NCBI RefSeq assembly: GCF_007565055.1 | Contig: NC_044553.1 | Coordinates: 100,167,858 to 100,231,857 of the forward strand | DNA: 64,000 bases | Origin: Rhinopithecus roxellana | Lineage: Eukaryota; Chordata; Mammalia; Primates; Cercopithecidae | Direction of reading: 5' to 3' | Shown: positions 35,001-45,655 of the stretch, piece after piece | Layout: the number at the start of each line of letters is the position of its first letter | Position numbering within the stretch: position 1 is the first letter of the stretch | Notes under the pieces: model-generated | The model's input: the letters and a program-made list of their open reading frames with translations, nothing else | Database searches by the model: none | Told to the model about the DNA's origin: nothing | Translations under genes and position numbers: made by a program

Positions 35001-36389
35001 GAGGAAAGGCCTAGGGCTGAAGGGTGTTGTCCAGATTATTTTGTCCCATGGGTGTTCCCTTGATGTAGTACTCTTCCTCTCTTCTTATGGAGCTGGCTTC
35101 CTGACAGCCAAGCTGTAGTGATTGTTATTTCTCTTCTGGGTCTAGCCACCCAGCAAGTCTACCAGGCTCTGGGCTGGTACTGGGGGTTGTCTGCACAGAG
35201 TCCTGTGATGTGAACTGTTCATGGGTCTCTCAGCCGTGGATACCAGCACCTGTTCTGGTGGAGGTGGCAGGGGCATGAAATGGATTCTGTGAGTGTTCTT
35301 AGCTTTGGTGGTTTAACGCTCTATTTTTGTGCTGGTTGGCCTCCTGCCGGGAGGTGGCTCTTTCCAGTAGCATCAGCTATGGTAGTATGGAGAGGAACTA
35401 GTAGTGAGCAGGGGTCTAGAACTCCCAAGATTATATGCCTTTTGTCTTCAGCTACCAGGGTGGGTAAGGAAGGCCCATCAGATGGGGGCAGGGCTAGGCA
35501 TGTCTGAGCTCAGACTCTCCTTCAGCGGGTCTTGCTGTGGCTGCTGTGGGGGATGGGGTGAGGTTCCCAGGTCACCGGAGTTGTATACCTAGGAGTATTC
35601 TGGCTGCCTCTGCTGAGTCGTGCAAGTTGTCAGGGAAGTAGGGAAAAGCCAGCAGTTACAGGCCTCAGCCAGCTCCCATGTGATCCAAAAGGCTGGTCTT
35701 ACTTCCACCGTGTCCCCCTAACAGTGCCAAGTCTGTTTGCAGGCAGTGGGCAAGCAGGGCTGAGAATTTGCCCCAGGATACCTGCCTACCAGCCTCAAAA
35801 GAAAAGGGCTTTTTATTTCTTCCTCCGTCTGTGGAGTCTGCCCACAGGATTTGCATCCTCCCCAGAGTTCTGGTCGGGGGCTTTTTGATTGGTTCAAATT
35901 GTTACAAAGTTCAGCTGGAGACTTCCTTCTCCCTGTGGCATTTTCCCTGCACCTCTGGTCACCATCCTGAAGGATCCCTGTGGTTTCAGGCAGGAATGGC
36001 CTGCTCGGGGACCCAGCAAGTTCCCAGGGCCTTTCCTGCCGCTTCCTCTACCCCTGTGTTTCACTCAGCTCTCTAAATGGACTCAGCTTCAGGTAAGGTT
36101 GGAATCTTCTCCTGCAAACTAGACCTTCCGTTTCCCCAATGGGGGTGTGTGGTCAGGGGCAGAGGATCTCCCATTCCCACTTCCACAGTTTGGGCACTCG
36201 CAGTATTTGGAGTGTCTCCCAGGTCCTGCAGGATCAGTCCGCTTCCTTCAGGGGTCTGTGGGTCCTCTCAGGATTCCTGATTTATTCCTGTAGTCATTCT
36301 GGAGATAAAATTCACAATGCGAGACTCCACACGCTGCTCTGTCTACCTGAGTCGGAGCTGGAATCTGGTCCTGCCTCCTGTCTGCCATG
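35000..36389 (-). promoter_or_regulatory. L1-B 5' UTR (decayed internal promoter)
   Basis: GC-rich relative to its surroundings, ending with the complement of GGCAGACAGGAGGCAGGACC (about 36369-36388), a known start for this L1 5' UTR type. L1 5' UTRs carry a sense Pol II promoter and often an antisense promoter; activity here is unknown. Confidence 0.75.
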
Positions 36390-36393
36390 ATCA

Positions 36394-36473
36394 TTTGCCA
36401 AGTTTTTAATGGAGTTGTTTGTTCTTTGCTTGTTGATTTATTTAAGTTCCTTATAGATTCTGGATATTAGACT
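36394..36473 (-). mobile_element. L1-A, 5' remainder
   Basis: AGTTTTTAATGGAGTTGTTT, TTGCTTGTTGATTTATTTAA and TATAGATTCTGGATATTAG continue the ORF2 sequence broken off at 29457. Confidence 0.9.
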
Positions 36474-36482
36474 TTCTGACAA

Positions 36483-36730
36483 GACATTTGACCATGCTGT
36501 CTCAGTTTTATTTTCTGTGAAGTGGGGATGATAAAAATAGAAGCTCTCTTGCATGATTGTTATAAAAATTAAATGAGCATATATATCTTCTCATTTAATG
36601 AATGAATGAATTAATTTAACACACACTCTGTATATATATTTGTATATAATATGTATAAATACACATACATACACATAGAACAGTGCACAGAGCAGAGTAA
36701 GCACCATTTAAGTATTTGTGATTATTTTCT
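36483..36730 (+). repeat. MIR SINE, 3' part (continuation of 27885-27994)
   Basis: GCTGTCTCAGTTTTATTTTC, GTGAAGTGGGGATGATAAAA and AATTAAATGAGCATATATAT continue the MIR. After a TA/CA simple-repeat insertion (about 36590-36680), GAACAGTGCACAGAGCAGAG gives the MIR 3' end. Confidence 0.85.
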
Positions 36731-37439
36731 GATATCCTTCCAAGTGCCTTTTTGTTGTGTTCCTAGCTGGCACATCATAAATGTCTATTAAATGATTGAA
36801 CATCTTTTATGCATATTCCTTTTCGTTCCCTTCACATGGACTTATATCTAATATGACAATATGATCTGTAGGTGGGGACTGCAACAAAGGAAATTTTTAT
36901 ATTGTAACCAGCATTTCCCATACACTTTGGGGGAGAATTGAGCCATAGAGTAGCAGCTTGCATTTGGACTGTTTTCTGGAGCAGAATATTATGGATAACA
37001 ACTTAGCTCACGGTTGTTTTGGGGAGTGGTTTGACATTTGTAAAGCTAAGTAGTTCCAGGAATATCACTTAAAAGTCTATATTGTGGCCTCGTCAGAATC
37101 TGCCAAATAAAATAATAGACAACTGGCACAGACACGGAAGGACAGAGAATCTTTGTGCTTTTATGACCCCGGGGGCTTTCGCACCTTTCACTACTGTGAA
37201 ATGACCAGTTGTTTACATTCACAGTCTATGGCAGTGTGTGTTTTGTAGATAAGAATACTAAAAGAAGAAACAAAGGAGGAAGCATTCCATTGGAAATGCT
37301 GTCTAAATTGTACTATTTCCCTGATTTAGTCTGTCCATTTTATTTAGTAAGTCTGTCCATTTTACAGTAAAGACTTAAAATATTTAAAACTTCTAGGTAA
37401 AGTTATGAAAATATATATGTCATAAGTTCTTTATTGAAA
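36731..37439. other. Single-copy-looking DNA
   Basis: Apart from a short L2-like tail near 36765-36810, nothing recognised. Confidence 0.45.
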
Positions 37440-37665
37440 CACAAAGCAGATTAGGGGTTGCCAGGGCCTGGGTAGGGGTAACAGGGAATAACTGCTAAAT
37501 GGGTACAGGGTTTTATTTTGGAGTGACAAAAATGTTCTGAAACTGGATAGAGGCAGCGGTTGCACACATTGTGAACATACTAAATGTCACTGAATTGTTC
37601 ACTTTAAAATGGTTCCTTTTACGTTATGTGAATTTCCCTTCGATTTAGAAAAGGCAAAATAAAAA
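37440..37665 (+). mobile_element. L1M-type 3' UTR fragment
   Basis: GGGGTTGCCAGGGCCTGGG, AACTGCTAAATGGGTACAGG, AACTGGATAGAGGCAGCGG, CACTGAATTGTTCACTTTAA and ACGTTATGTGAATTTCCC follow the old L1M (MB/MC-type) 3' UTR order. Confidence 0.75.
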
Positions 37666-38589
37666 CAAAAGCAAAAACACAGCTTCCAAGTCTTAACTTT
37701 ACCAAGCTGCGGCCTCATAAAACAACAGGCCATTTACTTTACACTTGATCTTAATCAAGAGGTCAAGAAGCGATTGACCATTGCTTTAAAAAACAAAGCA
37801 AAAAATCCCTGAAACACAGAGGACAAACTTATTATTCTTTAACCTTTAAAATTATTAGGCTTGTTTATTACTTTTCAGAAGGGCATGACTTACCTTGCCA
37901 CCTGTGAGACTTTGTGATGGCAGGTTTTTACTGACTTAAGGGAATGTCAACAATCCTGCTCTGTGTCACCATGTCTGTGTAGTTTTTGTGTGTTAATATG
38001 TTATTTGAACTTATTAAAGGATATTTTTTATCTTTGTGAGGATGACTTGATTATAGTACTATGTTTTTCAATTTAGTTTATGGTGAAATGGTCACTAATA
38101 ACTCTCATTATTTGTATTCTTTGTTTTGCTATTGCTTCTGTCACGTTACGAGCATGTATTTACTTAATATGAAAAATGCAGTTTAGCAGGAATGGTGTTT
38201 ATGCTCTTGGGGTGGTGATCAAACAGGGTCCTTTCCTATAGCAGTGGATACATTGTGAAGAGAATGCAGTATTTTAAGCTAAGTTGATGATGGTGTTTTA
38301 TATTTGCTCATGTTTAATCTATGGGAAAATATAATAGTTCATACAAAAGCTTTTAGCAACTAACACTGACAAAAATCTTTTAAAGCCCTGTGGCTCAGGA
38401 TCCCTGGATCTAGAAAATGGTTTCTATAACCAAAGGGTCTGTTTTGAATTTGCATTATTGCCCCTTTTCTTTCAGTTTAGTTGAAAGTATTCTCAGCTTT
38501 TGGGAGAGAAATAGATGTTTTGCTAAAGCTGTGGCCTATTGCCACAGCCCATCTGAGAAAGGCACTATGAACATTTGAGTCTCAACCTC
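37666..38589. other. Single-copy-looking DNA
   Basis: No element or exon recognised. Confidence 0.45.
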
Positions 38590-38720
38590 CTGCTTGACTC
38601 AGACAGTCTGGCTTTAAATCCAGCTTTGTCACGTCCTGGATTTTTGGCAATTTGTCATTGCTACCATAGAGGAACAATAGATGCTTAGACTACAATTAAA
38701 ATTAATAGTGTCGGTAATCA
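38590..38720 (+). repeat. MIR fragment
   Basis: CTCAGACAGTCTGGCTTTAA, ATCCAGCTTTGTCACGTCC: the MIR 5' core; the 3' half is lost. Confidence 0.6.
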
Positions 38721-38789
38721 TATGTATCAAAAGTTAGTCTTACTCTTGCCTGGGAAGAATGGGAGAGGAGAGCTTAAAATTTTGTGTTT

Positions 38790-38908
38790 AATTTGAGATG
38801 AGGATCTTGCTATGTTGCCCAGGCTGGTCACAAACTCCTAGCCAAAAGAGATCCTCCCTCCTTGGACTTTCAAAATATTGGGATTACAGGAGTAAGCCAC
38901 TGCCTCAG
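38790..38908 (-). mobile_element. Alu monomer (FLAM-like)
   Basis: GAGATGAGGATCTTGCTATG, CCCAGGCTGGTCACAAACTC and ATTGGGATTACAGGAGTAAG form a single-monomer copy, about 119 bp. Confidence 0.75.
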
Positions 38909-38925
38909 CTTGAGAGGGGGCCTTT

Positions 38926-39228
38926 TTTTTTTTTTTTTTTTTTTTTGAGACAGAGTCTTGCTCTGTCGCCCGGGCTGGAGTGCAGTGGCCGGATCTCAGC
39001 TCACTGCAAGCTCCGCCTCCCAGGTTTACGCCATTCTCCTGCCTCAGCCTCCCGAGTAGCTGGGACTACAGGCACCCGCCACCTCGCCCGGCTAGTTTTT
39101 TGTATTTTTTAGTAGAGACGGGGTTTCACCATGTTAGCCAGGATGGTCTCGATCTCCTGACCTGGTGATCCGCCTGTCTTGGCCTCCCAAAGCGCTGGGA
39201 TTACAGGCTTGAGCCACCGCGCCCAGCC
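38926..39228 (-). mobile_element. AluYRa-type Alu with 14-bp duplication
   Basis: AluYRa variants as at 28000. GAGAGGGGGCCTTT is perfectly duplicated at 38912-38925 and 39229-39242. Young. Confidence 0.97.
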
Positions 39229-39242
39229 GAGAGGGGGCCTTT

Positions 39243-40241
39243 AAAAGATAGTCAGGTGTCTGGAATTGCTAGGCTACTTTTTGTTGTTGTTATTCAGCTT
39301 TGTAATAGCAGATAGAACTTGCAGTGGCATTCTGGGGCCGTAAGGGAGAAAGTCAGACACCAAGAAAGGCAGAGCAAAAATACAGAAGAATCTGGGTCCT
39401 CAGTGACATACCAACTCTGTAGCTATTCCTGCAAGACTCCTGGCATGAAATAAGTAAATTCCTCTCAGGTGAGTAAGGCATCTGTTACTTGCAGCTGAGT
39501 GCAATCTCAACTGAGCAATTGCTCAGGTGTCTCCTAGTTGCATTTAACAGGGGCCTCTAAGCGGTAACATAATTTAATTCCATGGATTCTAATGGCGGAC
39601 ATATTAAAGAGGGATCTTGGGGTTGATTTGTTGTTGTCCTTCAATCTTCATCCTGTGGCTGGCTGTCCAAGGACAGAACCAATCCTGTGTCTGTATCCAC
39701 CCTGTGATTGCCTTTTAATACAGTTACATTTCTATGGTGAAGTTAGCTAATGAAACAGGGCGTCAGCTGAAAAGTTATATGAAAAAAATACAATACACTT
39801 TCCACACACAAGAGTCTTTCTTGTGTATTTAAACAATGATATTAATTGAGATATGAAACCTGGTCAGTAGAAAGTACATTCCTTTGTAGGTAGAGACATT
39901 AAAATTGTTACCTTTTACTGCACTTATTTTCTATTAGATCTGTCTTGTCAGCTCTTCCCTTGCATCCCAGGGTATGAAGTCACCATTTTGCTCCAGGCAT
40001 CACTGTGCTCTATGTGACTTGTGCTTCTGGGCTTGTGCAGAACCATAGCCTTGCTTTTCTTGGGTGAAATGGTAGGGTCTGCCTTGAAACCACATAACAC
40101 GAAGGCTTGTCCTAAAATATTTCTCTTCTTTGCTTATGAGGCAACCAAACGTTGCCCAATCTAGCCTCTGTTGGTCCCACTTACTCATTACTTTGGAAAT
40201 GGTCTGTTTTCTGGTAAGAGTGCACATTAATCTTCGGCACG
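39243..40241. other. Single-copy-looking DNA
   Basis: No element or exon recognised. Confidence 0.45.
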
Positions 40242-40594
40242 TGATATGGTTCGGTGTTGTGTCCGCACCCAAATCTCATATAGAATTGTAATTCCCCAGT
40301 TGTTTAGGGAGAGACCTGGTGGGAAGTGCAGTTTCCCCCATGCTGTTCTTGTGATAGTGAGTTCTCGTGAGATCTGATGGTTTTATAAGCCAGTTTTCCC
40401 TGCTCTTGCTAGCTCTTCTCTCCTGCCACCATGTGAATAAGGACCTCGCTTTCTCCCTTTGCCGTCTGCCATGATTGTAAGTTTTTTGAGGCCTCCCCAG
40501 CCATGTGGAACTGTGAGTCAATTAAACCTTTTTCCTTTATAAATTACTCAGTCTCGAGCAGTTCTTTACAGCAGTGTGAAAGCAGACGAATATG
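40242..40594 (+). mobile_element. Solo MaLR LTR (MST-like)
   Basis: Starts TGATATGGTTCGGTGTTGTG. Has CACCCAAATCTCATATAGAA, GTGAGATCTGATGGTTTTAT, TCTGCCATGATTGTAAG and CATGTGGAACTGTGAGTC, ending near GCAGACGAATAT. About 353 bp; solo, no internal region beside it. Confidence 0.88.
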
Positions 40595-41689
40595 GCAAGT
40601 AAAGCTTTTAGTATTGGGCATATTTAGCCCTTTAATCATTTAATCAAATGATTGGAAAGAGTATTGATCACATCTAGCCTGTATAAAATTGAGTCACCAT
40701 GGTTTTTGTGGGTCTTCCTCTTAGGATTGTCTCTCCTCTCTCCATTTTAAATACTTTCATTGTTTGCCATTCTATTTCTCAGCCCTAAGGGTAGACAGAT
40801 TTGCCATATATTTTATTAGAATAAAATGAGACTCAAGTAATTATATATTTCTAATTATCATTGTTAAATATTTTTTGATTACCTCATATGGTTATCTTTT
40901 TAAAATAATGTAATTGCCCTAAGGTTGTCAAAATGATTGGTTCTTTATTAGTGATCCTTGTCTGAGATGTAACCTTAAATAACACATCCTTTCTTGCTCT
41001 TTAACAGCAAATTGTTTTCCGTTTGTAAGCTTTGTTCAGCATGCATTTAGCTCTTCTTTTTCTTCATTTAGCCTTCTGTTAATCAGTTTAGTGTAGAGCT
41101 ACTAGAAAGAAAATATTGAGCATTAAATTAGAATATTTTGACATGTTGTGCCTCCCCATTTTGACTATTTTCTTGCATGTGCAACATGGAATTATTATTA
41201 CACAAATGTACAATATACAATTTTTACACATTTGATTGAAAAGTTAACTTTTATATTATGGTGAAATTTCAGGGTATATTCAATAAGTACTAAGGCTACT
41301 ATTGAACTAATCACTTTCACATAAGAAAGCTACAATGTAAGTTATAATGTTTCCATTTGTCACTTAAAAAAACCTTCCAGAAACAAACACATTGATGGCT
41401 TTCCTTGTGTCTGCTATACTGAGGGCATTTCAGGGCTGCTTGCTTGGATCCTCATATTTTCAAGTTATGTTAAGTGCTTTAATTCTAATCTTCCCTGGCT
41501 ACCATGGTGGACAAGTTTCTGAGTGCTAGGTGAGAATTAACAACTTATATTTCTTTAAGCCATTTTGAATGCTAGTACTTTTTTTTCTGTGGTTATGTAA
41601 TTTTTGAACTCTCTTTTTATACAACTCATTAATATTCACCACTAATAATAGATTATTTAAAAAATAACACATTTTAATTATAAAAGCAG
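40595..41689. other. AT-rich single-copy DNA
   Basis: No element or exon recognised. Confidence 0.45.
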
Positions 41690-42400
41690 CAAGCAATAAA
41701 AAATATAGATAAGCAAAATGAAGTAAAATAAAATCCATCCTTAATTCTACTATTCGGATATAATGCTGAACTTACCAGCATTTTAATGATGTAATATACT
41801 TAAATATAAAAAGTGTACTTTTATGATATACTATCAATATAAACTGTAGAGATTTTACAAAGATGAGATCGCATTATTCTGTTTTGAATTCTTCTTTCCT
41901 TATTTAAGAGATAGTATGTATCTTATTAGTCATTATTTTTTAATCTATCATTAAAAATGGGAATTAAACTTGTATTTTTCTCTAAAATAATACATGCTTA
42001 ATGCAGACAAGTGAAAAAATACAGGTAAGTACAATGGAAAAACAACTGTTAATATAACCATGCAGAAATACGTTTTTGACTTCATTTTAGTCTACATACT
42101 TTTGAGCTTTTAAAAATGAGTACATATATATAAATGTTATGTGTACATTTTTATAAACAATATCACATTTTAGACTGTGTTCTATACAGGAATTTTCACT
42201 GAGCTGTGTCTATACCTTTTTTGTCTTTACATACCTAAATCATAATTTTAATGGCTGAACAATAACCTCATTCTATGATGTATCACTGTTTATTTACCAA
42301 ATCAGTGTGTTGACCTGTGTTGAACAGTAGGTCATTTTAATTTTTTTGTTGTTGTTTACATTTCCTCAATTGACCTTACAGAAGACGTATTTTAACACTT
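41690..42400 (-). mobile_element. Ancient L1M/HAL1-like relic
   Basis: The left end (AAAAATATAGATAAGCAAAA) resembles the tail seen again at 59480. The right part (TTTTAATGGCTGAACAATAA, GATGTATCACTGTTTATTTA) resembles an antisense old-LINE ORF2 end. Highly diverged; family uncertain. Confidence 0.45.
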
Positions 42401-42586
42401 GTTCAATTTCTGCAGAATAAATGGTAAGGCTTTTGATACAGAATGCCAGATTTCCCTTGGAAAGCTTGTACTAGCTGACAGTCCTGCCAGTAGCACAGGA
42501 AGCCTGCTGCCATATACTCCACGTCCTCACTGACACTGGGTTTTCCAGCTAGAGTGCCTTTGACTGCAGCTAATGAGAACCAGGAG

Positions 42587-42800
42587 GTGGTATGGGTTTA
42601 ACACTGACAGCTTGGTTTTAAATCTTGATTCTGTTACCCACTAGCTGTGTGACACAGCAAGTTTTCTGGGCTTTCATTTCCTCATCCATAGCAATACCAG
42701 TTTTATAGGGTTATTCTGAGGATTAAATGAGATGATAGACATAATGCATTTAGAGTTATCCCTGGCACATATGAAACAGTAAACAAACATTAGCTGTTTT
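42587..42800 (+). repeat. MIR SINE
   Basis: AGCTTGGTTTTAAATCTTGA, ACCCACTAGCTGTGTGACAC, TTTCATTTCCTCATCCATAG, GAGGATTAAATGAGATGATA and CCCTGGCACATATGAAACAG: a nearly complete MIR. Confidence 0.88.
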
Positions 42801-43773
42801 ATTTCTTACATAATTAAAATGATACAGTGATAACATTGGTTTGATGTTGTCATATTGATAGTTTGTATATTGTTTCTTATTCAGTCCGAAGCAAAGATTT
42901 TTCTGTTTGGTTCTCATCTTAAAAACTCGTACTAAATCTAGTTGATCTTCTAAATTTTGCGACAGCTCCAAATAATAGAATTCTGACCTCAGATGTGAAA
43001 TGTAACATTACCTTGCAGTGACTAATCTTGCATACTGTAGGATGAACTTCTGAGATTAAACATCTTCAGGAAAGCTCATTAATTTGGGCAAAGAAGACCA
43101 GGTGAGGAGAATTTGCTTTTAAAAAGTTTTAAAAGCCATAATAATAATTTATTTACAGAGTGAAGTACAAACTCTAGGACTTCATAATTCTAAATACATT
43201 GCAGTGCATTTTCGAATAATGGGACATGGCTGACAATGGCTGAGGCATAGCGACTGGCAGACTAATCAAGTGCAGAAATTGGTGATTGTTTTCATAGCAC
43301 ATGCCAGACTGCATCTCCAGCTGGAAATTCCATAAAAGAAACAAATAATAGTATCACCCTTGGGTGCACTACTGAAAACACAATATCTGGTTTTGTGAGT
43401 GCCAGTCCATTCTGCTCAGACACTCTGGTATCATAGTATTGTCTCAGAGGTATCATAGTACTGTCACAGTACTGTCTCAGACAAAATGGGATACTTCAGA
43501 GAAAAGCAGCCAAGTCCTATCAGTTAAGGAAGAGTAGAAGAAATCTGGAGTGTTCAGCCTGGAAAAGATTTACAGGGTCATGGTGGCAGATTTAGAATAG
43601 CTGAGCAATGAGACTTGCTCTGTCTCCTTGGGTGGAAACTGGATAAATGGAGAGAAGTTACAAAGCAGCAGATTCTGGTTATTAAGGTTTAATGTAAAGA
43701 AAAGCTAAGTTAGCACTATAATGCAAATAGCTTGACGTATTCCTTCCACAAGGCCACATCAGTTGTATTGCGG
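42801..43773. other. Single-copy-looking DNA
   Basis: No recognised element. A small direct repeat is present near 43425-43485: TATCATAGTA occurs twice and TACTGTC occurs twice. Confidence 0.45.
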
Positions 43774-43797
43774 GGTGTGTGTGTGTGTGTGTGTGTA
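43774..43797. repeat. (GT)n microsatellite
   Basis: Twelve GT units. Confidence 0.95.
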
Positions 43798-43914
43798 TTT
43801 AATACTTATTCTAAAGAGCCAATGTATTTAGGGGTTCTGAGAAATTTATAGATCTAGTAAACTGTGGGCCTTTTAATGCATAATTTGTGAACTAATCAAT
43901 TTTCTCATTTTAAT

Positions 43915-44000
43915 CCTTCCTTCCTTCCTTCCTTCCTTCCTTCCTTCCTTCCTTCCTTCCTTCCTTCCTTCCTTCCTTCCTTTCTTCCTTCCTTCCTCCT
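43915..44000. repeat. (CCTT)n microsatellite
   Basis: About 21 tetranucleotide units, adjoining the poly(T) of the L1 3' end at 44011. Probably grown from the L1 A-tail (AAGG on the minus strand). Confidence 0.96.
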
Positions 44001-44461
44001 TTTCCTCTCTCTTTTTTTTTTTGTTATACTTTAAGTTCTGGGGTACATGTGCACAACATGCAGGTTTGTTACATATGTATACATGTGCCATGTTTTACCT
44101 TTAACTTGTCATTTACATTATACTACAGAGCTACAGTAACCAAAACAGCAAGGTACTGGCATAAAAACAGACACACAGACTAACAAAACAGAATAGAGAA
44201 CCCAGAAACAAATTCATACATCTACAGTAAACTCGTTTTCAACAAAGGTGCAACAAAGGTGCCAGTGGGAGATAATCAAGAATATATGTTGGAGAAAAAG
44301 CAGTCTCTTCAATAAGTGGGGCTTGGAAATCTGGATATCCATAGGCAGAAGAATGAAACTAGACCCCTATCTCTTGCCATATACAAAAATCAGATTAAAA
44401 TTGATTAAAGACTTAAATCTAAGACCACAGGCCATGAAATTACTAAAAGAAAATACCCTAC
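44001..44461. mobile_element. L1-F: L1PA-like insertion with internal inversion (twin priming)
   Basis: 44011-44095 is the L1 3' end on the minus strand (ATACTTTAAGTTCTGGGGTA). 44105-44461 is L1 ORF2 on the plus strand (CAGTAACCAAAACAGCAAGG, TAAGACCACAGGCCATGAAA). Opposite orientations joined without spacer are the signature of twin-primed L1 insertion. The intact Cys/Lys-rich ORF2 core is missing. Confidence 0.85.
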
Positions 44462-44511
44462 CTCAGCTTCCCAAGTGCTAGGATTACAAGCATAAGCCAC
44501 TGTGCCCAGTG
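44462..44511 (-). mobile_element. Alu 5'-end fragment
   Basis: CTCAGCTTCCCAAGTGCTAG to CACTGTGCCCAGTG: only the first ~50 bases of an Alu, in reverse, trapped between L1-F and an ancient repeat. Confidence 0.8.
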
Positions 44512-44825
44512 ATACAAGATTTCTGACTGCAAAGTAACTCATCTCCCCTTTGCAGTTAGCAACACTTTGTGGGGAGATAATTTGAGACCATGTAAACATC
44601 CTGGTTGTCATCAAAGCTTCACTCAGTTTCAGTATCTTTTGATGCTTTCTTCTTCAATCAACTACTACTATAATAGTTGCCAAATAATGACCTTCCAGTT
44701 CTACCTTTCCTACTGCATACAGTAGTTAGCATTCTTATGTAAGGAATAATTATTTGTTTGTTTATGTAATTTGAACTCATGAATTTCTAGTTTATGAAAT
44801 GGGCTATAATCTGCTATTATCATTT
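44512..44825 (+). repeat. Ancient repeat, left part (continues at 51585)
   Basis: GTTGCCAAATAATGACCTTC, GTTAGCATTCTTATGTAAGG, GGGCTATAATCTGCTATTAT. The expected next part (GGTGTTCAAATTGTCATAG, CAGTGGGAGCTCATTCAGG) is found only at 51600. L1-C lies between. Family not resolved. Confidence 0.6.
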
Positions 44826-45060
44826 ATTTTTTAAAAGTTTTATTTTAAGTACAGGGGTATAAATGCAGGTTTGTTACATAGGTAAATTGTGTCATGGGGG
44901 TTTGTTGTATAGATTTTGTCACCCAGATCTTAAGCCTAGTACTCATTAGTTATTTAGTTATTAGTTATTTTTCCTGATTGTCTCCCTTCTTCTACCCTCT
45001 AGCCTCTAAAAGGGCCCGGTATGTGTTGTTCCCCTCTGTGTGTCCATGTGTTCTCATCAT

Positions 45061-45252
45061 TTAGCTCCCACTTATAAATGAGAACATGCAATATTTGATT
45101 TTCTGTTCCTGTGTTAGTTTACTAAGGATAATGGCCTCCAGTTCTATCTGTGTTCCTGCAAAGGACATACCTCTTTCTTTTTTATTGCTGCATAGTATTC
45201 CATGGTATATATTGATTACATTTTCTTCATCCAGTCTACTGTTGGTGGACAT
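45061..45252 (-). pseudogene. L1-C ORF2 C-terminal end
   Basis: NSRLDEENVINIYHGILCS, MSFAGTQIELEAIILSKL and TQEQKIKYCMFS match the last residues of L1 ORF2p. Isolated from the rest of ORF2 by the THE1 insertion and deletion. Confidence 0.85.
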
Positions 45253-45278
45253 TTAGGTTTATTCCTAAACGTCCACCA
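45243..45278. repeat. Fold-back (inverted duplication) at the L1/THE1 junction
   Basis: TGGTGGACATTTAGG (45243-45257) pairs with CCTAAACGTCCACCA (45264-45278) at 14 of 15 positions with a 6-base loop. The left arm is L1-C sequence; the right arm is its inverted copy, ending four bases before the THE1-type LTR. Confidence 0.9.
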
Positions 45279-45281
45279 GCG

Positions 45282-45655
45282 TGATATGGTTTGTCTCTGT
45301 GTCTCCACCCAAATCTCATCTTGTAGCTACCATAATTCCCACGTGTTGTGGGAGAGACCCAGTGGGAGATAATCAAATCATGGGGGAGTCTTTCCTGTGC
45401 TGTTTTCATGATAGTGATGGGTCTCAAGAGATCTGATGGTTTTAAAAACTGGAATTTTCCTGTACAGCGTCATTTTTTTTTTTTTTTTGGCCTGCTGCCA
45501 TCCATGTAAGATGTGACTTGCTACTCCTTGCCTTCCACCATAATTGTGAAGCCTCCCTAGCTATGTGGAACTGTAAGTCCAACAAACCTCTTTCTTTTGT
45601 AAATTATCCAGTCTTGGGTATGTCTTTATCAGCAGCAAGAAAATGAACGAATACA
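45282..45655 (+). mobile_element. THE1/MST-type MaLR 5' LTR
   Basis: TGATATGGTTTGTCTCTGTG to AACGAATACA, with CAAATCTCATCTTGTAGC, AGATCTGATGGTTTTAAA and ATGTGGAACTGTAAGTCC. About 374 bp including a T-run (45474-45488). Confidence 0.92.

Larger units (their letters stand above)
29458..36393 (-). mobile_element. L1-B: full-length L1 (old L1PA/L1PB type) nested in L1-A
   Basis: 3' UTR begins at 29458 (CCATAAGTTATTGGGATACA), ORF2 spans roughly 29.9-33.64 kb, ORF1 roughly 34.06-35.0 kb and the 5' UTR roughly 35.0-36.39 kb, all on the minus strand. L1-A sequence TTTGCC(C)A..TTTTT is duplicated at 29442-29455 and 36394-36407. Removing the Alu at 33704-33998 leaves about 6.6 kb. Frameshifts and stops throughout, so it is inactive. 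The target site lies inside L1-A ORF2, so L1-A is older. Confidence 0.93.

Noticed and set aside
38798..39112. 104-codon frame
   Set aside because: Lies across a FLAM and an AluYRa.
42801..43773. Possible exon in a repeat-poor stretch
   Set aside because: No long frame, no convincing splice-site pair, no recognised protein similarity.
43915..44000. Tetranucleotide array as a CRISPR-like or minisatellite locus
   Set aside because: Simple CCTT microsatellite with no spacers.
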